From contig NZ_JACAVQ010000005.1 of the NCBI RefSeq assembly GCF_015354615.1, positions 147,469 through 211,468 on the forward strand: a DNA stretch of 64,000 nucleotides, in the 5' to 3' direction. The notes beneath the pieces were generated by a model. That model was not told the DNA's origin. It did no database searches and worked only from the letters and a program-made list of their open reading frames with translations. The first letter of the stretch is position 1, and every line of letters begins with the position of its first letter. The stretch comes from Aliidiomarina indica (lineage in GTDB: Bacteria; Pseudomonadota; Gammaproteobacteria; Enterobacterales; Alteromonadaceae). A program made the translations under genes and the position numbers. Shown here piece after piece: positions 39,076 to 47,535 of the stretch.

Positions 39076-39723
39076 TTACCAACGAATGGGCGCGCGCCCT
39101 TGTTGCTGAAGCCAAGCATTCGCCGCTTTAAAGTGGCCACAGGTTAGAAAACCACGATGTGCCGACAACGGTGAAGGGTGCACCGACTCCAGAATTAAAT
39201 GCCGTTCAGCATTTAAAAAAGCCGCCTGTTGCTGGGCATGTTTGCCCCACAACATAAACACCATCGGTTGCAATGAATTTAAGTAAGCCAAGGTGGCCTG
39301 GGTAAACGTCTGCCAACCCCATTTAGCATGAGCGCCCGGCGAACTATCACGCACTGTAAGTGCTGTGTTCAACAACAACACCCCCTGCTCCGCCCATGTA
39401 GTTAGGTCGCCGTGATTAGGAATTGTGAACTCGGGGTAATCATGCTGAATCGCCTTATAAATATTCTTTAACGACGGCGGCGGCTTCACTCCTTTCGGCA
39501 CAGAAAATGCCAAACCGTGTGCTTGCCCCGGTTGGTGGTATGGATCTTGCCCCAAAATCACCACTTTCACCTGATCTGATGGCGTTAGTTCAAAGGCACG
39601 AAACACTTGTTCTTTCGGAGGGTAAACCGCTGCCTGCGCCCGCTCAGCCAACACTCGGTCACGTAATCCTCGGAAGTAGTCTTGCTGCCGTTCCTGCTCA
39701 AACAATGCCTGCCACGAATCCAC
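39076..39723 (-). CDS. ung: Uracil-DNA glycosylase
   Basis: Ung removes uracil from DNA. The catalytic water-activating loop GQDPYHQPGQAHGLAFSVP, the uracil-specific LLLNTALTVR and the Leu intercalation loop HPSPLSAHRGF are all present. The length of 215 is slightly shorter than E. coli Ung (229). The gene begins next to the second folded-repeat cluster, which occupies most of the 637-bp gap to its right. Confidence 0.97.
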   Translation of the reverse strand: MDSWQALFEQERQQDYFRGLRDRVLAERAQAAVYPPKEQVFRAFELTPSDQVKVVILGQDPYHQPGQAHGLAFSVPKGVKPPPSLKNIYKAIQHDYPEFTIPNHGDLTTWAEQGVLLLNTALTVRDSSPGAHAKWGWQTFTQATLAYLNSLQPMVFMLWGKHAQQQAAFLNAERHLILESVHPSPLSAHRGFLTCGHFKAANAWLQQQGRAPIRW

Positions 39724-39799
39724 ATTATTCTCCCGCTATCTTTCAATTGCCTTTAGGATATATCAGATAAGTTCAGCAACCAACGCCGTAGATTTCTAC

Positions 39800-40305
39800 G
39801 TGACCGATTGAGGGAGCATACCTTGATGGTATGTGACCGATTGAGGACGGTTTATAACGCAGCTAGTGGTGATGCCGGACAAGCCACAACCCACAACCCA
39901 CCGAACTCGAAGCGCAGGCCGGCGCGCCAATAGCAAGGCATAAACCGACCGATTGAGGGAGCATACCTTGATGGTATGTGACCGATTGAGGACGGTTTAT
40001 AACGCGGCTAGTGGTGATGCCGGACAAGCCACAACCCACAACCCACCGAACTCGAAGCGCGGGCCGGCGCGCCAATAGCAAGGCATAAACCGACCGATTG
40101 AGGGAGCATACCTTGATGGTATGTGACCGATTGAGGACGGTTTATAACGCAGCTAGTGGTGATGCCGGACAAGCCACAACCCACCGAACTCGAAGCGCAG
40201 GCAGAAACCTCTAGGGCAAGGCTTAATTGGAGCGATTGAGGGAGCGTACCTTGATGGTACGTGACCGATTGAGCTTCAATTATAACGCAGCCATAGAGGC
40301 TTTCT
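39800..40305. repeat. Cluster 2 of the folded ~103-105 nt repeat (one partial and three full copies)
   Basis: The copies are a left-truncated type II at 39800-39878, type II at 39919-40023 and 40064-40168, and a type I at 40203-40305. Spacers carry ACAAGCCACAACCCA and CGAAGCGC. The last copy has two paired changes relative to cluster 1. Its apical stem is CGTACC/GGTACG instead of CATACC/GGTATG. Its middle stem is TAATTGG/CTTCAATTA instead of TAATCGG/CTTCGATTA. The internal-loop motifs GATTGAGGGAG and TGACCGATTGA are unchanged in every full copy. The cluster lies between the ung start and the terminator of the DUF1302 gene. Apart from the repeat I see nothing in this gap except 76 bp before it. 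Confidence 0.9.
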
Positions 40306-40318
40306 GACAAGCCGGCCC

Positions 40319-40346
40319 AAAAAAAAGGCCTCCTTAGGGAGGCCTT
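40319..40346 (-). terminator. Intrinsic terminator of the DUF1302 gene
   Basis: Read leftward, AAGGCCTCC and GGAGGCCTT pair around a 4-nt loop and are followed by an eight-U tract. It lies 15 bp beyond the stop and directly before the repeat cluster. Confidence 0.92.
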
Positions 40347-40360
40347 CTATCCTTCGGAGG

Positions 40361-42181
40361 TTAGAACGCTACCGAGAAGCTTGCTGAGATATGATCGCGG
40401 TCTTGCATTGGATCGTAGTCAGCGCCCTGGTAACGGTTGTAACCTAAGGTCACGCGGTACTTGTTGCTCATGTAGTTTGCGTCAAGCAATAAGCCCAAGT
40501 TTTGACGACCTTCGATGAAGTTCGCATTCGGTGAATACCCTTTAACGTCGTGGTTCCATGCGATGGTTGGGTTGATGTTCCAGCCCATAAACGCATTTGA
40601 GAAGTTAAAGATAAAGCGTGTCCGATAACCCCAAGACAAGCTCGTGACAAAGCCGTCACAGTTCATATCACCGGATGGATTTGGGTTACCCAGCGCCATT
40701 TGGTCGGCACGGGTTAAACACTTACCATACACTGGGCTGCGGCCGAAGCGCTGCTCATCAAGGCCTGGCAAATCAGAGACGTAGTTAGCACCGATTTCAC
40801 CGATGAAGGTCATACGGTCAGAGCCCCACAGACGCTCAAAGAAGTTGATAAACGTCATTTGCGCTTGCCATACTTCCAGCTCTTCGTAGCCCCGCGCACG
40901 ATTACCTACTGCATTGCCATCTGGACGTGCTTCAACAATGCGTGGAGTAAAGGTACTTGGAACGTTCGGACGTAAGCCCGCCGTTAAGATCTCAGTGGTG
41001 TTAATTTGCACCGCTTGATTTGGACGGTAGCTCACTTCACCAGCCCACGACCAATCGCTCAGGGTAGTACTGAAGCTCACACCCATGATTTGGTTGTCTT
41101 CTGGCCACTCAGCGAAATACTCTGGACCCAATTGAGACACGATGTTGTTACTGAAGTTATTAGTGCGCCAATCATTAGCAGAAATGATAGGAGCAGTGTT
41201 ATGCACGTTCATGTAATAGAAGCCGAACTCAGTGTCCAGTTCCATTGAATAGTAACGAGCAGATACACCGAACGAACCTGTGTCGCTTGCCTCAACATCG
41301 TCAGCGCGAGTGAGGTAGAAGCCAGCTTCTACTGATTCACGGTCGCTAAGGAATCGGCCTGGCGCCACTTCTGGGTTCAAGGTTACTTTGTTACAACCTG
41401 GTCCACCTAAGATGTCTACCGTGGAGAAGAAGGTACCGCAACCATCCAGCTTGGTGTTATCCCACTCAAACTGCCAGAACGCATCTAAGCTCCACGCATC
41501 AGTTAAACCGATCGACGTACTCACCATGCCCACTGGCAACAGTGCTTCACGTACTTCAGCGCCCGGGCGACGAGCCGCGTTTACGTCTAATGGGTTAATC
41601 GAGTTAATCCCATTGAAAATAAACGTACTTTCACCCCAGCTCAATACTTGGCGACCTACCCGAATATCCACTGGGGTATCACCCAAGATGAAGTTGTTGT
41701 AGTAGAACGCATCGAGCAAGTTGATGCCTTGACCTTTTGAATAATCATCAAAAGAATCAGCATCAAGGCGAGAATCTGGGAAATAATTGGTACCGGTATG
41801 GCCATGCGGAACGCCTTCGCGCTCGAGCACTGCATCGTACCAATAGTTAAAGCGTATAAATACACCGCCCGAGTTTTGGGTACGAATATCCACATCGTGG
41901 ATACCGCGGAAAACCCAAGAAGTGAGGTCGCCTCGATCAAAGTTCAGGTTACCGTCATCGGCAACACCCGATTGCCCTAATCCACCTTCAAAGTTGCCTG
42001 GATGCAGTACACGATTATCACGTGATCCTACCCGCCACGTTGCTCCAACCGAGAAGGTTGAATCAAAGTTAACTTCAAACGGACCTGCAGTAAATTCAGC
42101 AGCCTGTGCAGGCATTGCGATTGCAAGTGCGACAGCAGAGGCAAGAGGGAGTTTTTTAAACATAGTTGTTTTTCTTTTCAT
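40361..42181 (-). CDS. DUF1302 family outer-membrane protein
   Basis: Members of this family are large predicted outer-membrane beta-barrel proteins, often near DUF1329 and RND-type genes. The function is not established. A signal peptide is visible (KKLPLASAVALAIAMPAQAA, cleavage after AQA). The mature part is about 575 residues, rich in aromatic beta-strand patterns (FRGIHDVDIRTQNSGGVFIRFNYWYDAV), and ends in Phe (SFSVAF), as outer-membrane barrels do. The start could be the ATG at 42181 or one at 42163. No DUF1329 or RND gene adjoins it; etfA lies upstream on the same strand with a hairpin between. Confidence 0.85.
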   Translation of the reverse strand: MKRKTTMFKKLPLASAVALAIAMPAQAAEFTAGPFEVNFDSTFSVGATWRVGSRDNRVLHPGNFEGGLGQSGVADDGNLNFDRGDLTSWVFRGIHDVDIRTQNSGGVFIRFNYWYDAVLEREGVPHGHTGTNYFPDSRLDADSFDDYSKGQGINLLDAFYYNNFILGDTPVDIRVGRQVLSWGESTFIFNGINSINPLDVNAARRPGAEVREALLPVGMVSTSIGLTDAWSLDAFWQFEWDNTKLDGCGTFFSTVDILGGPGCNKVTLNPEVAPGRFLSDRESVEAGFYLTRADDVEASDTGSFGVSARYYSMELDTEFGFYYMNVHNTAPIISANDWRTNNFSNNIVSQLGPEYFAEWPEDNQIMGVSFSTTLSDWSWAGEVSYRPNQAVQINTTEILTAGLRPNVPSTFTPRIVEARPDGNAVGNRARGYEELEVWQAQMTFINFFERLWGSDRMTFIGEIGANYVSDLPGLDEQRFGRSPVYGKCLTRADQMALGNPNPSGDMNCDGFVTSLSWGYRTRFIFNFSNAFMGWNINPTIAWNHDVKGYSPNANFIEGRQNLGLLLDANYMSNKYRVTLGYNRYQGADYDPMQDRDHISASFSVAF

Positions 42182-42314
42182 TGTTGTTGCCACCTATCCT
42201 GCGTACCCTGAATGGGCGTCCTTGGCTAATGACTGTGCAAAAATCATGTCTGATATCTTGCAATTTCGCAAGTATTTACACCCATTAAACCAACTTTTTT
42301 GTAATACTTTATTA

Positions 42315-42347
42315 ACAAGCAGGTTAGCAGAGGACCGACCTGCTTGT
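42315..42347 (-). terminator. Hairpin downstream of etfA
   Basis: ACAAGCAGGT and ACCTGCTTGT pair perfectly around a 13-nt loop, 8 bp after the etfA stop. Downstream on the minus strand the sequence is AT-rich (TAATAAAGTATT) but lacks a pure U-run. It is probably the etfBA terminator. Confidence 0.55.
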
Positions 42348-42354
42348 CACGCAG

Positions 42355-43287
42355 TTAAGATAAAGCGCTTTCCAACTCAGGTAATGCGTCGAATAAATCC
42401 GCCACTAAACCATAGTCTGCGACCTGAAAAATAGGCGCTTCTTCATCTTTATTGATTGCGACAATCACCTTCGAATCTTTCATTCCAGCAAGGTGTTGAA
42501 TCGCCCCACTAATGCCCACTGCGATATATAATTCCGGTGCAACAATCTTACCCGTTTGACCCACTTGCATGTCGTTAGGCACAAACCCAGCGTCGACCGC
42601 AGCACGTGATGCGCCTATAGCAGCACCTAGCTTATCGGCTACTTTTTCGAGCAACGCAAAGTTTTCGCCGTTTTGCATGCCACGTCCACCGGAAATAACC
42701 ACCCGTGCAGCCGTCAGATCAGGACGCTCAGATGAAGCGACTTGCTCGGCAAGATATCGCACTTTATCAGACTCAAACACCGAATCTAAGGATTCAACCG
42801 ACGCACTACCGCCGTCTGCAGCCACGGCATCAAAAGCAGTCGCTCGCACCGTAATCACCTTGATTGATTCGTCGCACTTTACCGTGGCAATCGCGTTACC
42901 AGCGTAAATGGGGCGACGGAAGGTATCGGCAGATTCAACAGCAATAATGTCAGACACTTGCGCCACATCTAACTTCACCGCAACGCGCGGCATAAAATTC
43001 TTGCCTGTCGTTGTCGCGGGGGCCACAACGTGGCTGTAATCTTTCGCTAAGCTCAATACCAAGGCGCTGATATTTTCTGCTAATTGATGCCCATAGGCTG
43101 CATTGTCTGCGCAAAATACTTTAGCCACACCCGCGGCCTTTGCCACTTCATCGGCGACTGCTGCACATCCTTCACCCGCAACCAACACATGAATGTCATC
43201 ACCCATGGCTTGGGCGGCCGTTAATGTCTTTAACGTGGCCGGGTTGAGTTGCTTATTATCGTGTTCGGCAATAACTAAGATGCTCAT
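42355..43287 (-). CDS. etfA: Electron transfer flavoprotein subunit alpha
   Basis: EtfA carries the FAD of the heterodimer that passes electrons from acyl-CoA dehydrogenases to the ETF-ubiquinone oxidoreductase. The FAD-binding C-terminal domain is clear: [55 protein letters not shown] and [21 protein letters not shown]. The length of 310 is standard. The start overlaps the etfB stop by 4 nt. Confidence 0.97.
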   Translation of the reverse strand: MSILVIAEHDNKQLNPATLKTLTAAQAMGDDIHVLVAGEGCAAVADEVAKAAGVAKVFCADNAAYGHQLAENISALVLSLAKDYSHVVAPATTTGKNFMPRVAVKLDVAQVSDIIAVESADTFRRPIYAGNAIATVKCDESIKVITVRATAFDAVAADGGSASVESLDSVFESDKVRYLAEQVASSERPDLTAARVVISGGRGMQNGENFALLEKVADKLGAAIGASRAAVDAGFVPNDMQVGQTGKIVAPELYIAVGISGAIQHLAGMKDSKVIVAINKDEEAPIFQVADYGLVADLFDALPELESALS

Positions 43288-44033
43288 AATACTTTCGCCT
43301 CGTTTTTCAGCTTGTCTACCAGTTCCGCAATATCGGCCACTTTCACGCCTGCGCTACGTTCGGCCGGCGATTCTACTTTCAATACCGAAATTTTCGAGCC
43401 GAGATCAACACCTAAGCTATCTGGCGTTTTCACATCCAATGGCTTGCGCTTAGCTTTCATAATATTTGGCAATGACGCATAACGTGGCTCGTTCAAGCGT
43501 AAGTCCGTGGTCACAATAGCAGGCAGAGTGAGCTCAACCGTTTGCAAGCCACCGTCGACTTCGCGCGTTACATTCACTTTGTCGCCGTCCACTTTTACTT
43601 CCGAAGCAAATGTACCCTGCGGCATATCGGTTAACGCTGCCAGCATTTGACCCGTTTGATTGTTGTCAGAGTCGATAGCTTGCTTGCCTAAAATCACAAG
43701 TTGCGGTTGCTCTTCGTCGACTACTTTGTGCAGCAATTTAGCGACTGCTAAAGAATCGGGCATGGCATCTGTTTCGATATGAATACCGCGGTCAGCACCT
43801 AAGGCTAGCGCAGTACGAATTTGCTCTTGGCATGCCTTGGGTCCAATTGACACCACGACAACTTCTTCTGCCGTGCCTTTTTCCTTCAATCGAACCGCTT
43901 CTTCCACTGCGATTTCGCAAAATGGGTTAAGCGCCATTTTTACATTACTGAGGTCCACATCGGACTGATCGGCTTTCACCCGTACTTTGACGTTGTAGTC
44001 AATGACGCGCTTTACCGCGACCAAGATTTTCAT
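43284..44033 (-). CDS. etfB: Electron transfer flavoprotein subunit beta
   Basis: EtfB binds AMP and docks partner dehydrogenases. The N-terminus [19 protein letters not shown], the [21 protein letters not shown] segment and the recognition-loop region [20 protein letters not shown] are typical. The length of 249 fits. It forms an operon with etfA. No etfQO gene is next to it. Confidence 0.97.
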   Translation of the reverse strand: MKILVAVKRVIDYNVKVRVKADQSDVDLSNVKMALNPFCEIAVEEAVRLKEKGTAEEVVVVSIGPKACQEQIRTALALGADRGIHIETDAMPDSLAVAKLLHKVVDEEQPQLVILGKQAIDSDNNQTGQMLAALTDMPQGTFASEVKVDGDKVNVTREVDGGLQTVELTLPAIVTTDLRLNEPRYASLPNIMKAKRKPLDVKTPDSLGVDLGSKISVLKVESPAERSAGVKVADIAELVDKLKNEAKVL

Positions 44034-44081
44034 AACTTCTTCCTTCTCGTCATTCCTACGTCGATTCCGACATAAGCGTGC

Positions 44082-44110
44082 ATTATGTAAAAGCGGCCTG
44101 CTTGAAACAA
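44082..44110 (-). promoter_or_regulatory. Candidate promoter of etfBA
   Basis: On the minus strand TTGTTT and CATAAT are 17 nt apart, about 50 nt before etfB. This is a moderate match only. Confidence 0.4.
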
Positions 44111-44237
44111 GTGATCAGGCGAGAATATAAACAAAAATGCTACACAGGAGTGTCAACTCAAGCTGGCACCCTGTTTTAAATATGCTGGTGCATTTCAGGT
44201 GGCGTATTATGGCAGTTTCCGCGCCATTCCTAAACGC

Positions 44238-45026
44238 CTAAGACGATGGCGTTTGTGTCGGCAAGGTTCGTTCGAGTAATTTTGCCGCGGCAAACAGCCC
44301 AAAACTGGCCGTTACCATCATGGATGCGCCAAAGCCGGTAGCACAATCTAAACGCAACGCTTGCCCGCCTGGTTTGGCATAAGACACATGACCATCGGGC
44401 CGGGGGTAGCGCAATTGTTCCGTTGAAAACACACAATCGATGCCAAACTTACGTTTTGGATTCTTGGAGAAACCATGATCCCGACGCAGCTGGTTACGAA
44501 CTTTTGCCATCAGCGGATCTTGCGTTACTTTGGCAATATCCGCAATGGCCAAGGCCGATGGGTCAATTTGTCCGCCCGCTCCGCCCGTGGTAACAACTTT
44601 AATTTTATGCCGTTTACACCACACCAATAGCGCAATTTTGGGGCGTAGGCTATCGATTGCATCCAAGATACCATCGGGTCGCTCGGAAAAAATCTCGTCG
44701 AGGTTTTTCGGTGTTACAAAACTATCCACCACCCGCACCTCGATCTCCGGATTAATGTCTCGAAGGCGCTCGGCAATAACGTGGGTTTTCTGTTTCCCCA
44801 CGGTACTTGTGAGTGCATGAGACTGGCGATTGGTATTACTGAGGCACACGTCGTCTAAATCGACCAAGGTAATTTTTCCAACCCCTGTTCGAGCTAACGC
44901 TTCCGCTGCCCACGAGCCTACGCCGCCAAGCCCCACCACCGCCAAATGGAGGTTGCGGATACACTCGGCTTGAGCGTTTCCATATAAGCGTTCGATACCA
45001 CTAAAACGACGCTGCCATTCATTCAT
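44238..45026 (-). CDS. tcdA: tRNA threonylcarbamoyladenosine dehydratase
   Basis: TcdA cyclises t6A37 of tRNA to ct6A using ATP. It is an E1-like fold: AVVGLGGVGSWAAEALARTGVGKITLVDLDDVCLSNTNRQ contains the nucleotide-binding loop and Arg. DAIDSLRPKIALLVWC follows. The C-terminal part ends with a hydrophobic helix (MMVTASFGLFAAAKLLE). Sulfur for its activity comes from cysteine desulfurases such as CsdA in E. coli. The length of 262 is typical. Confidence 0.94.
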   Translation of the reverse strand: MNEWQRRFSGIERLYGNAQAECIRNLHLAVVGLGGVGSWAAEALARTGVGKITLVDLDDVCLSNTNRQSHALTSTVGKQKTHVIAERLRDINPEIEVRVVDSFVTPKNLDEIFSERPDGILDAIDSLRPKIALLVWCKRHKIKVVTTGGAGGQIDPSALAIADIAKVTQDPLMAKVRNQLRRDHGFSKNPKRKFGIDCVFSTEQLRYPRPDGHVSYAKPGGQALRLDCATGFGASMMVTASFGLFAAAKLLERTLPTQTPSS

Positions 45027-45052
45027 TAATCTAGCTACCTTTCTTCACTGCA

Positions 45053-45886
45053 TTAAATCGCGACAGGCGCTTTAATATGAGGATGGGCCTCATAGCCAAC
45101 CAATTCAAAATCGTCATAAGTGAACGCAAAAATATCGTTTACGTTCGGATTCAGTTTCATGGTGGGCAGCGGTAACGGGTCTCGACTCAATTGCAATTGA
45201 GCTTGCTCTATATGGTTCGAGTACAAATGGGCATCACCAAGAGTGTGAATAAACTCGCCTAATTGCAAATCACACACTTGCGCAATCATCATGGTAAAGA
45301 GCGCGTAGCTTGCAATATTAAACGGCACCCCTAAAAAGATATCTGCGCTGCGCTGATAAAGCTGACAGGATAATTTGCCATCGGCCACGTAAAACTGAAA
45401 CAAGGTATGACAGGGCGGCAGCGCTTGTTTACCCGCAGCCGCATTTTCTTTGGGCGACATCGACGTATCCGGTAATAAAGCTGGGTTCCATGCACTAATC
45501 AGTAAACGCCGTGAGTCAGGGTTGTTCTTAATCTGTTCGATAAGATCTGAGATTTGATCGAGCGAACCTCCGTCAGGCGTCGGCCAATTGCGCCACATAG
45601 CGCCGTAAACAGGGCCTAAATCACCTTCGTCGGTAGCCCAGCCATCCCAAATGCTCACCCCATTGTCTTTAAGGTAACGGATGTTAGTGTCGCCTTTTAA
45701 AAACCATAACAGCTCATGAATAATGGACCGCAAATGACACTTTTTGGTGGTCACTAGGGGAAAACCTTCGGCCAAATCAAAACGCATTTGATACCCGAAA
45801 ACACTTCGGGTGCCGGTGCCGGTACGATCTTCTTTGACGCTTCCGTTTTCCAACACATGGCGCATTAAATCAAGATACTGTCGCAT
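45053..45886 (-). CDS. thyA: Thymidylate synthase
   Basis: ThyA methylates dUMP to dTMP with methylene-tetrahydrofolate. [19 protein letters not shown], the catalytic [12 protein letters not shown] (Cys nucleophile), [21 protein letters not shown] and GDAHLYSNH are present. The length of 277 is 13 more than E. coli, because of an insert ([13 protein letters not shown]) just before the catalytic Cys loop. The start at 45886 matches the family N-terminus ([15 protein letters not shown]). It follows lgt directly, as in E. coli. Confidence 0.97.
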   Translation of the reverse strand: MRQYLDLMRHVLENGSVKEDRTGTGTRSVFGYQMRFDLAEGFPLVTTKKCHLRSIIHELLWFLKGDTNIRYLKDNGVSIWDGWATDEGDLGPVYGAMWRNWPTPDGGSLDQISDLIEQIKNNPDSRRLLISAWNPALLPDTSMSPKENAAAGKQALPPCHTLFQFYVADGKLSCQLYQRSADIFLGVPFNIASYALFTMMIAQVCDLQLGEFIHTLGDAHLYSNHIEQAQLQLSRDPLPLPTMKLNPNVNDIFAFTYDDFELVGYEAHPHIKAPVAI

Positions 45887-45888
45887 AA

Positions 45889-46722
45889 TCAGCCCTTTTT
45901 CTTTTTGGTTTTTTGCCTTGCTACTGGCACCTTGCTCTCGAATCGACCTTGGTATGCCAACACCATTAATGTGACACCCGCGATCACCATAGGAATCGAC
46001 AGCCATTGTCCCATCGTGAAGAGTCCTAAAGTGCCAAGGTGTGCATCAGGTTCACGGAATAGCTCTGTGACCAAACGCGCACAGCCGTAGCCTACTAAGA
46101 ACAATCCGCCAACGGCTCCCACCGGGCGCGGTTTACGTGAGAACGCCCAGAGAATAACAAATAATACCAAACCTTCCGCAAATGCTTGATAAAGTTGCGA
46201 TGGATGACGAGGAAAAGGCCCTCCTGTTGGGAACACCATCGCCCAAGGAACGTCACTGACGCGGCCCCATAATTCGCCATTAATGAAGTTTCCAATTCGC
46301 CCTGCGCCTAACCCTACCGGAACCAAAGGTGCAACGAAGTCGCCGACACTTAAAAATGAGCGGTTGGTTTTCCACGCGAAAATAAAAATTGCAGTGATAG
46401 CGCCGATCAAGCCACCGTGGAATGACATCCCACCCTCACTGAAGCGGAATAAATAGAGCGGATCTTGCACTAAGGTTGGGAACTGATAAAACAACGCGTA
46501 ACCCAGTCGACCGCCAATAATTAACGCAATAAAGCCCCAAAACAACATGTCTTGCCATGCTTGCCGGCTCCAATTGGGGTCGCGATCCGCTTGTCTATTG
46601 CCCCACCACAGCGCAAACCCAGCACCGACGAGATACATCAGTCCGTACCAATGCAACTGCAATGGCCCGATTGCTATCGCCACAGGATCCCATCCCGGAA
46701 ATTGGAGGTGTTCTGAATTCAT
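45889..46722 (-). CDS. lgt: Phosphatidylglycerol-prolipoprotein diacylglyceryl transferase
   Basis: Lgt transfers diacylglycerol to the lipobox Cys of prolipoproteins in the inner membrane. The signatures are [12 protein letters not shown] (essential His) and [18 protein letters not shown]. Seven hydrophobic segments are expected over 277 residues. The basic tail (RQKTKKKKG) lies in the cytoplasm. The start at 46722 is supported by AAGGA upstream; the open frame extends into the next gene. MltF and BamB from this window are likely clients. Confidence 0.97.
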   Translation of the reverse strand: MNSEHLQFPGWDPVAIAIGPLQLHWYGLMYLVGAGFALWWGNRQADRDPNWSRQAWQDMLFWGFIALIIGGRLGYALFYQFPTLVQDPLYLFRFSEGGMSFHGGLIGAITAIFIFAWKTNRSFLSVGDFVAPLVPVGLGAGRIGNFINGELWGRVSDVPWAMVFPTGGPFPRHPSQLYQAFAEGLVLFVILWAFSRKPRPVGAVGGLFLVGYGCARLVTELFREPDAHLGTLGLFTMGQWLSIPMVIAGVTLMVLAYQGRFESKVPVARQKTKKKKG

Positions 46723-46742
46723 GAAGCGTCCTTTGATCTCGA

Positions 46743-47534
46743 TTAGGTCAAAAATAAATGTACGGCGATGGATATTAACAGAATGGCGAACGCCCGTTGC
46801 AAATAACGCACCGGCAACCGGTGCGCAATGGAGGCACCAACTCGCGCAAATATCGCCGATGTGGCCACGATCGCTAACCACGCAGGCACATAAACATAGC
46901 CAATGAGGCCGGTAATACGCGTCCCTTCTAAGGGCGGCGCAGCAAACATATAAGTCGCGGTGCCCACAGCAGAGAGCACGACGCTCGTTACCGCTGCCAC
47001 CGCAACCGCGTTACGCATGGCCACCTGGTAAAAGTGCAGCAAGGGCACCACTAAGGCTCCGCCACCAATACCCACCAACGCTGAAATTACACCAATCACG
47101 CTGCCCCAAGCTCGCACGATCCAAAATGTCGGCTCCCCCGCGGGCTTGCTAGGAGCATGTTTCCAGACCATGCGTACGGCCAACAAGATGAGAATCACGG
47201 CAAAAATACGCTGTAGAATTTCAGGGGCGAGTCGCGTTCCCGCGTAGGCTCCGAAAAAACCGCCGAGCAACAGGGTGGGTAATAATAGCTTCACCCAAGA
47301 CCATTGCACATAACCCCGTTTGGCATGACCACGCGCGCTTGAGAGTGTGGTTACCATAATGGTGGCTAAGCTCGTACCAATCGCGGTCGGTACGACAATA
47401 CTGGCGGGCAACCCCAAACTTGGCAGCAAGTAAATAAGAAGCGGCACGATAAGAACGCCACCACCAATGCCCAACATGCCTGATAAAAGCCCCGCAAACA
47501 CACCTGCGAGTAAGCAAATGAGCAAGCTAATCAT
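46743..47534 (-). CDS. TSUP (TauE/SafE) family membrane transporter
   Basis: This is a polytopic inner-membrane protein of the sulfite-exporter TauE/SafE family. The family repeat is visible twice: GVFAGLLSGMLGIGGGVLIVPLLIYL near the start and GVISALVGIGGGALVVPLLHFY in the second half. About eight hydrophobic segments are present over 263 residues. The substrate is unknown; relatives handle sulfite, sulfonates or organic acids. It lies between ptsP and lgt in a compact leftward operon. Confidence 0.9.
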   Translation of the reverse strand: MISLLICLLAGVFAGLLSGMLGIGGGVLIVPLLIYLLPSLGLPASIVVPTAIGTSLATIMVTTLSSARGHAKRGYVQWSWVKLLLPTLLLGGFFGAYAGTRLAPEILQRIFAVILILLAVRMVWKHAPSKPAGEPTFWIVRAWGSVIGVISALVGIGGGALVVPLLHFYQVAMRNAVAVAAVTSVVLSAVGTATYMFAAPPLEGTRITGLIGYVYVPAWLAIVATSAIFARVGASIAHRLPVRYLQRAFAILLISIAVHLFLT

Positions 47535-47535
47535 G

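Noticed and set aside
46723..46881. N-terminal extension of lgt
   Set aside because: It overlaps the upstream transporter gene, and family alignment begins at the ATG at 46722, which has AAGGA upstream.
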